Assembly (NCBI GenBank): GCA_954871525.1 | Contig: OX940867.1 | Location: forward strand, 16,593,343-16,657,342 | Direction of reading: 5' to 3' | Origin: Parietaria judaica | Lineage: Eukaryota; Streptophyta; Magnoliopsida; Rosales; Urticaceae | DNA length: 64,000 nucleotides | Part shown: piece after piece, positions 58,426 through 64,000 of the stretch | How positions within the stretch are numbered: position 1 is the first letter of the stretch | Layout of the letters: each line of letters opens with the position of its first letter | The notes under the pieces: model-generated | The model's database searches: none | What the model was told of the DNA's origin: nothing | What the model saw: only the letters and a program-made list of their open reading frames with translations | Translations under genes and position numbers: made by a program

Positions 58426-59022
58426 AAGAGATTCTGCAAAACGAACAAGTAAAAAAATATAATCATCTTAGCAATGTTATATAGTAAATCACTAAGAACA
58501 TGAAGATAGCGACCTTAGATTGTGTATTCAATACAGAATAACAAAGTTGCACTCGTCGTGGATTTTGGGCCATTTTAGTATTGTCTGACTACTAGTTTTC
58601 CTTGCCAAATGCGGTTATAATTGTAGATTGGTATGAAAACGGGTTTCAATGTAACCGCATCCCGTGGTAATTCACATATCGAAAAGTTTAGGTTTAAAAA
58701 GAATAAATTCATAACTGCTTACCGATGAACTTAATAATCCAAACCGCTACTCCGTAAACCGTAGCGGTAGTGATATGAGAGTTGTTACAATGAACTTAAT
58801 AATCCATACGAACGGTATGATGAAATAATTTTATAGAAAAACGGATTTTCCCATTTCAATTAACTAACCGCTAGGAAACCTTAACAGTAATTGCTATGGT
58901 TCAATTGTTCTCGGATAAGTGGTTTGAGTAACATGTTAATGTGCCTTTATTGCATGTAGGTCGTATTAAATGCTCGTTCATCCCCCCAAACATGTTTGAA
59001 CCATCCATCTTCCCCTAAGCCC

Positions 59023-59032
59023 CTATAAATAG
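59023..59032 (+). promoter_or_regulatory. TATA box of the small ORF, copy A
   Basis: CTATAAATAG, 51 bases before ATG 59083, followed by a short pyrimidine-rich leader (TCATCTCTCTCTCC). The same box, leader and ATG recur at 60383-60443. Confidence 0.6.
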
Positions 59033-59082
59033 AAAAATCCCGGACCATAAACAATAAAATTATATCCATCATCTCTCTCTCC

Positions 59083-59253
59083 ATGATAATATTTTATGAA
59101 TGCACCGCCAAAAAGTTTGTCAGCTTCTTGTCAGCATTTGTCTATGCCGCCGTGCCTTCATATAATATTAACAAGCAGGTGCAAGATGATTTTGGTTCCT
59201 TGCTTCTTCTTTCTTCAATTTGGGTTATGAATACATGCACGGTTCTTGTATGA
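59083..59253 (+). CDS. Small membrane-protein-like ORF, copy A (56 residues)
   Basis: ATG 59083 to TGA 59251-59253. It begins MIIFYECTAKKFVSFLSAFV and ends in a hydrophobic stretch (SLLLLSSIWVM). It is too short for usual ORF cut-offs, but its promoter, leader and first ~30 codons are repeated twice downstream, which shows it is a unit that was copied. Comparison with copy C suggests the original protein was longer, ending LPARDEMKQLVLGGVASVLL and VWAG. Here that end is out of frame. Probably a truncated gene for a small protein with two or three membrane helices. Family not recognised. Confidence 0.45.
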   Translation: MIIFYECTAKKFVSFLSAFVYAAVPSYNINKQVQDDFGSLLLLSSIWVMNTCTVLV

Positions 59254-60382
59254 TTTCTTCCCGATATTAGGGACAAAATGAAACAACATGTATTAGAAAC
59301 CCGCAATAAAGAAGGAGAAGAAGCAATAGCCTGACGCCACATTAAGGACGGGGATCATAGTGGTATAAGCGGAAGCGGCAAGTTCTTGTGGAAGATTAAT
59401 CTTTTGTTTCTTAGCAGGCTGATTTTTATGTTTATCATCCTTGATGCAATTCTTATTTAACTTTGGTTTTGTACGTTTTTTTCCCGGTATTATGTTATAT
59501 TTAACGGTAGTCAATATTTACTACTTGTGTGTTGTATTACCGAATAATACGAGTATTACCTATTTATTGGTGTATTACCTTTTTCAGTTAAAATAATACG
59601 AGTTTAAATAAGTATTACCATTCTACTAGTGTATTACCATCAGAATCTTAACCTGATAGAAATACAAACCGCTAGTCAACCGTTATGTGTTTAAAGACCA
59701 CCGCTAGGAAAACACCGCTAGGAAATTTCTATTCACCAAAACTACTCGGATTAGTGGGTGGAGAAACATATTAATGTGCCTTTATTGCATGCATGTCGTA
59801 TTAGCGGGTGGATAAACCATCAGAATCTTAAAATTTTCAGGCAAATCAAAAACCGCTACTGCGTAACAAGTAGCGGTAGTGCTATGAGTGTCTAGTGGCG
59901 GATAAGACAATCAATTAGCGGTAGTCAGTTATGTTAGTTAAATGAAGGTTATTTAAACATATTTACTTGTGTATTACCTTTTTAAGATGAAATAAGTACG
60001 AGTTAATCGAGTGAAATATGCATTGCTTCGCATATGTGTACGAGTGATAGAGAATTGTTCTATGATCCAACAAACTTGCTAGTTCTTTTGTTATACTCAT
60101 TATCCGCCTATGATCCAACACACTTACCATTAGTTGTTCCGATGAACTTAATTATGCACACGATCGGTAAAATGAAATAACCTGATAAAAACACTAATCT
60201 TCCCCGTTTCTATTCACAAACCGCTAGGTAACCGTTACGTGTTTAGTGACCACCGCTAGGATAAAAACTAGCGATAACTTCTGTTCACCAAAAGTACTCG
60301 GATTAGTGGGTGGAGAAACATATTAATGTGCCTTTATTGCATGCGGGTCGTATTAATTTCTCGTCCAACTCCCCTCAAGCCT

Positions 60383-60600
60383 CTATAAATAGAACAATCC
60401 TGGACCGTAAACAATAGAATTATATCCATCATCTCTCTCTCCATGATAATATTTTATGTAGCCACCGCATAAAGGTTCGTCAGCCGCTCGTCAGCAATCT
60501 TTTATGCCGCCATGCATGCATACAATATTTACAAGGAGTTTGCAATTTTATCTTGTAGCTGCGCTTCTTCTCAATCGTGCTTCTATAACAGTAGTCAATG
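60383..60600 (+). pseudogene. Small membrane-protein-like ORF, copy B
   Basis: TATA box CTATAAATAG at 60383 and ATG at 60443. MIIFYVATA is followed by TAA (60470-60472, AAA to TAA compared with copy A), then RFVSRSSAIFYAAMHAYNI in the same frame. Broken. Confidence 0.55.
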
Positions 60601-60689
60601 TTTTCTCATTCTGCGCTGTATTACAGAATAATTAATAGCGGTATATTTTTTTTATGAAATAACGGTAGTCAATGCTTTCTCATTCATTG

Positions 60690-60920
60690 CTTCTTCGCAG
60701 CTCGTCAACAATATTTTATGCCGCCGTGCATTCATACAACATTTATAAAGAGGTGAAATGTTGAGCATGTGTCCTTGCTTCTTCGCAGTCGTGCTTCTAA
60801 TTCTACAAGATTATTTGCATCCTCTTCGCTGTCGGCTTCTTGTTTCTTCCCGCTAGGGATGAAATGAAGCAACTCGTGTTAGGAGGAGTTGCATCCGTGC
60901 TTCTTGTATGGGCAGGCTAG
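60690..60920 (+). pseudogene. Small membrane-protein-like ORF, copy C (3' part)
   Basis: It lacks the promoter and ATG. The frame STIFYAAVHSYNIYKEV, then after a frame change ILFAVGFLFLPARDEMKQLV and LGGVASVLLVWAG with TAG 60918-60920, preserves the likely C-terminus, which has two hydrophobic segments separated by a charged turn. Confidence 0.5.
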
Positions 60921-61881
60921 AGTTGCATCACTGCTTCTTGTAATTGCATGCTAGAGTTGCATCGGTGCATCGGTGCTTCTTGTATTTGCATGCTACAATT
61001 GCATCCTCTTGACGCAACATTAAGGACGGGAGCTTAGCGGTATAAGGCGAAGCGGCAAGTGCTCGTGCAAGATTAACCTTTTGTTTCTCAGCAAAGGGGT
61101 ATATAGGTTCGTAATAGTTGTCTGCCGTTCCTATTTAAGTTTGGTTTTGTATGGTTTATTCCCGCTATTATGTAACATATAGCGGTAATCAATATTTACT
61201 CATTGTGTGATGTATTACATAATAAAGAATATCTAATTATTTATTATTTATTTTTGTTTTGTATTCGATAATCCCGCTATTATTTAACATATAGCGGTAC
61301 TCAATATTTACTATTTGTGTTTTGTTTAGCTGAATAAACTTTAAAGCATAGCGGTAAGAAGATTATAAGTACCAAAATACCTTTTTATCGATATAAATAG
61401 AAGAAAACCCTAAAATGGAGCACAATTTGCTATATATAGTTGCCTGCTGCCTCCTCTCTTTATCTCTCTCTATATTTTTAATGAACTGCCGAAGCTATGA
61501 ACACTAACTCCGGTATCGCATTACCAAAGTGTTAGCTAACCCGTCTCTCTCAGTTATTGTCTGACTTTTTAGTGATCCGATACCGGAGAAGGTGCTAATG
61601 GTAGTTTAGATCGAAAGTTGCAGTATGATAAATAACATTAACATAGTTGTATGATTGCCATGGTGAGATATAACAACATTAACAGAGGGCGGTTTGATTG
61701 TCATACAATATAATAGCATTAACATAGCGGTAAGATTGTAATACAAAATGGTTCAACACGTCTTCGTTACAAAACACCATACCGTGTACCAGACAAACAC
61801 TCACTTGAAGAACATCCATAAAACGACAAAGAAAGTTACGAACATTAGTTTTCCCTAACTGATGAACTCATAGTAGTTTCG

Positions 61882-62200
61882 TCATTCCAGTATTTGAATT
61901 AGTTGAATGGCATCAATTTGTGGAATTGGTTCTGGATCTACCCAATCAAAGTATCCGCAATTATCTTTTCCCTGATGACAAGCAAAATACCCAAAATCAC
62001 AACCTTATGAAAATTACAGAGATCAAGTATAAAGTCGTCATCAATGAACGAACCTTCATCTTCGAACAACACCTGAATCTTCTTCCTGGATTATTCCACG
62101 TGTTTGACGTTAAGATTATCGTGTTGTTGCCGCATTTACAAAGACATCGTCGATCCTTCTGAGTTGGAGAAGTGCTTGAACGATCGTCAATGTCGTACAT
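61882..62200 (-). CDS. GRF-type zinc-finger protein, two exons, looks intact
   Basis: Exon 1 is 62200-62054 (ATG, MYDIDDRSSTSPTQKD), then an intron 61972-62053 (GTTCG...CATCAG, 82 bp), then exon 2 61971-61882 with TGA. The spliced protein is 78 residues. It carries CLCKCGNNTIILTSNT, then NPGRRFRCC, and across the junction KDNCGYFDWVDPEP. This is the GRF zinc finger (CxCG, T..NPGRxFxxC, CxxFxWxD), found in DNA-processing proteins and in many small plant genes often linked to transposons. The intron was chosen because it is the only one that restores CGYFDWVD in frame. Without splicing the ORF loses the last Cys. No stop or frameshift, unlike every neighbour. Confidence 0.7.
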
Positions 62201-62474
62201 TGTAGATCTGTAGGGTCGAAAGTAGATCTACAAGTTCTGGGCTTTCTTGTGATCTGGGAAGGTCAAAACTAGATCTACAATATATGGGGACGTGGGTGCC
62301 TTTACTTTATAGTCGAGTTTCTAACTGTTGGTGACTTGGTTTCTATATATAAAAGTACCAGCTATAAGTAAAACAAATATAGAAAAAGAAGTAAATAAGT
62401 AAAGCAACTCATAATATCATATTAGTAAGACATACTACTATCAAGTAAAGTAATTTGTATTAGAAGGAAATACT

Positions 62475-62640
62475 ACTATTAGTATTGGTAGCGGTAACAA
62501 AGCGAAGCAACTTATATTAGCAGCGGTAACAAAGTAAAACAACTTATATTAGCAGCGGTTAACAAAGTAAAGCAAGTTAAATTAGTAGCGGTAACAACGT
62601 AAAGCAACTTATATTAATAGCGGTTACAAAACAAAGTTAT
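62475..62640. repeat. ~36-bp tandem repeat with AGCGGTAACAAAG core, about five units
   Basis: Units of the form TTAGCAGCGGTAACAAAG, TAAAACAACTTATA. It lies between the GRF gene and the next pseudogene and is a local amplification of the regional TAGCGGTA word. Confidence 0.85.
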
Positions 62641-63572
62641 ATTAACTACTATACATATCAATCGTAAACTGCCGCTAGCGCGATGGAGAGCCTTCCGGAC
62701 AAATGCCCCGTAGGGACGACTGCTCCCGCTCGTGCGGACCAGGGGCGCCAGGTACGGGGTCCCTGGGCCAACGTCCAAAAGAAGAAGACCACCGGGATTG
62801 ATGTTTCCCCATCCCATCTGTAACCCAAAGTTTTGGTCGGCTCTGGGAGGGAAAGGCCCTATGCGAGCCCATTCATAGAAAAGACCTGCATCCCGCAAAT
62901 TGCGGTAGCTTGTCACTTGCCTAAGATACGGTGACTAGGAGGGAGCCTGGCGATAAAGGTGGCATATTTCCTATATTTCTCTAGACTATCGAAGGATGCA
63001 AAGGTCCACATTGGACTGGTGGTATGATGCTGCAACTCCTCCGGCCCCGCAACAAAGAAGTATCGACTCGGTACTCGACTAAGTGCGTTGGCTTCTCTGT
63101 AGAGCACGAGCCCCATATGGCAAAGCCAGGGCCTCTCCGTGAGTGTGTAGAAGCCACCTCCAAGTTCCTTCAATCCAAACATACTCAGAATATTGTTCTC
63201 CGTTGGACGCAACAAATTGCTTAGGTATGCGAGGACATACAGCGCCACAATAATCTGGTAGCCCTCCGAGACAAGTTGGAATGGGGCAAGACCATTAACC
63301 TTCAAAATCTCCATATTAGGTGCCAGGGGGAACGTCACCCCCGCCTCCAAGTATTCGCGGCTCCATGCCGAGTAAGTTCGGTCATCGTCGTGCTTGTAGG
63401 TATGGTCGTACTTGCGATGAACCTTGTTGGGCAAAAAATCCATCTGGTCGTCATCATCAAACTTGTTGGGCAATATCGCCTTCAGTAGGCCTCCCTCAAA
63501 GTCATAAAAGCGGGCAATATCACTTAGTATCACTTCATCAGTGATTGGAAGAATCTTTTTTTCTTGGTTCAT
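62640..63572 (-). pseudogene. Plant transposon protein with Transposase_28-like domain
   Basis: ATG 63572 gives MNQEKKILPITDEVILSDIA. The stretch REYLEAGVTFPLAPNMEILK, VNGLAPFQLVSEGYQIIVAL, YVLA resembles the conserved N-terminal part (FFxAGLxxPLxxF...LAPxQLxPN) of the plant-specific 'putative gypsy-type transposon' domain. After GK-stop (62913) coding continues one frame over: LRDAGLFYEWARIGPFPPRA, FGLQMGW. A single frameshift, or an unseen intron, separates the two parts. Such proteins are common passengers in plant repeats; their role is not known. Assignment is by pattern only. Confidence 0.45.
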
Positions 63573-64000
63573 TGTGGAGAGTAGTGGCGATTTAGTCAGG
63601 GAAAAAAAGAAATAAATATATAGACTTATGGACAGAGCTCGTAGCAGTTACCGAGACATCGAGCAACTCAACCGTCACAACAAAGAGACTGGATCAGCTC
63701 TGTAGCAGTAATTGATTAAAAAAAATCTGTAGCGGTATGTAACATATATATATTTATATTAATTATGCTCATGATTACTATTTGAAATCTCAAACGAATA
63801 TATATTTTTGTTAATTATGCTCAAGACTGTAACAACCGGCGTCATATATATTTGACATGACGTGTCCGTCGTCTTACAAACATGTGGCATGTAAGAGTTG
63901 TAAAACAACTAGCGGTAATAGTTCTCATGATTACGTTATTGAAAATCTCAAGAGCCCCGAGACATCGAGCAACTCGACCGTCACTACAAAAAGGCGCGAT
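63573..64000. other. Window end, no gene recognised
   Basis: AT-rich with a few AGCGGTA words. CGAGACATCGAGCAACTC, followed by CCGTCAC, occurs twice (about 63650 and 63958), 310 bases apart, so a tandem or terminal repeat may continue beyond the window. Confidence 0.5.

Larger units (their letters stand above)
45340..63920. repeat. Dispersed TAGCGGTA word across ~18 kb, both orientations
   Basis: AGCGGTA or TACCGCT, often TAGCGGTA, occurs dozens of times between the gene remnants and hardly inside them. Clusters lie at 45340-45950, 46990-47110, 48790-48870, 49990-50110, 53750-54005, 56755-56910, 58740-58780, 59860-59930 and 62475-62640. It also occurs at 37350-37760, left of the LARD, but I see almost none at 1-37000. 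Function unknown; it could be a transposase-binding or amplification-prone word of the MULE family. Confidence 0.75.

Noticed and set aside
1..64000. CRISPR arrays, bacterial operons, tRNA or rRNA genes
   Set aside because: Looked for and not seen; tandem repeats here lack spacer structure, and the window is plant nuclear DNA.

Overview
This window is nuclear DNA of a flowering plant, most likely a eudicot. It is repeat-rich and heavily nested. The evidence is plant Copia and Tat-type Gypsy retrotransposons, hAT, MULE and PIF/Harbinger DNA transposons, GT-AG introns, and captured pieces of plant genes (TDX-type thioredoxin, PAR1-like HLH, FPA-like RRM, BRCA1/BARD1-like BRCT, GRF zinc finger). 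I see no intact ordinary host gene, tRNA, rRNA or CRISPR array. The species cannot be named from the sequence alone.

Layout. 1-10110: a minus-strand Copia element with 2.7 kb LTRs. Its gag-protease-integrase part is gone, and an intron-bearing gene of unknown origin sits there instead. 10433-14028: a decayed hAT transposase gene on the minus strand. 14971-28496: a TDX-like thioredoxin exon cut in two by a 13.1 kb hAT-type element (8-bp target duplication CTTGAAAG). That element is itself loaded with a Tat-clade Gypsy (16388-23874), a MULE-like unit carrying an FPA-like fragment (about 24100-27101) with a second hAT element inside it, and a Harbinger-type element carrying a PAR1-like HLH gene (27222-28234). 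28497-39290: AT-rich DNA with two fold-back elements, a truncated Copia LTR and local tandem duplications. 39294-45211: a non-coding LTR element (LARD) related to the Gypsy, filled with two minisatellites. 45212-64000: a region sprinkled with the short motif TAGCGGTA in both orientations. It holds a DUF1985/Ulp1-peptidase pseudogene (minus), a MULE transposase pseudogene (plus, divergent), a BRCT-domain pseudogene, a triplicated promoter with a small membrane-protein ORF, a GRF zinc-finger gene that looks intact when spliced, and a broken gene with a plant-transposon 'Transposase_28'-like domain.

Nothing here forms an operon or pathway. The common themes are gene capture by three transposon classes, and nested insertion with target duplications that let the order of events be read. 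hAT and Gypsy insertions came after the thioredoxin gene; the LARD inserted into the TAGCGGTA-rich region; the small hAT element inserted into a repeat whose uninterrupted relative is also present at about 51.8 kb. Many nonsense codons are C-to-T type (CGA to TGA, CAG to TAG), as expected for methylated, silenced repeats.
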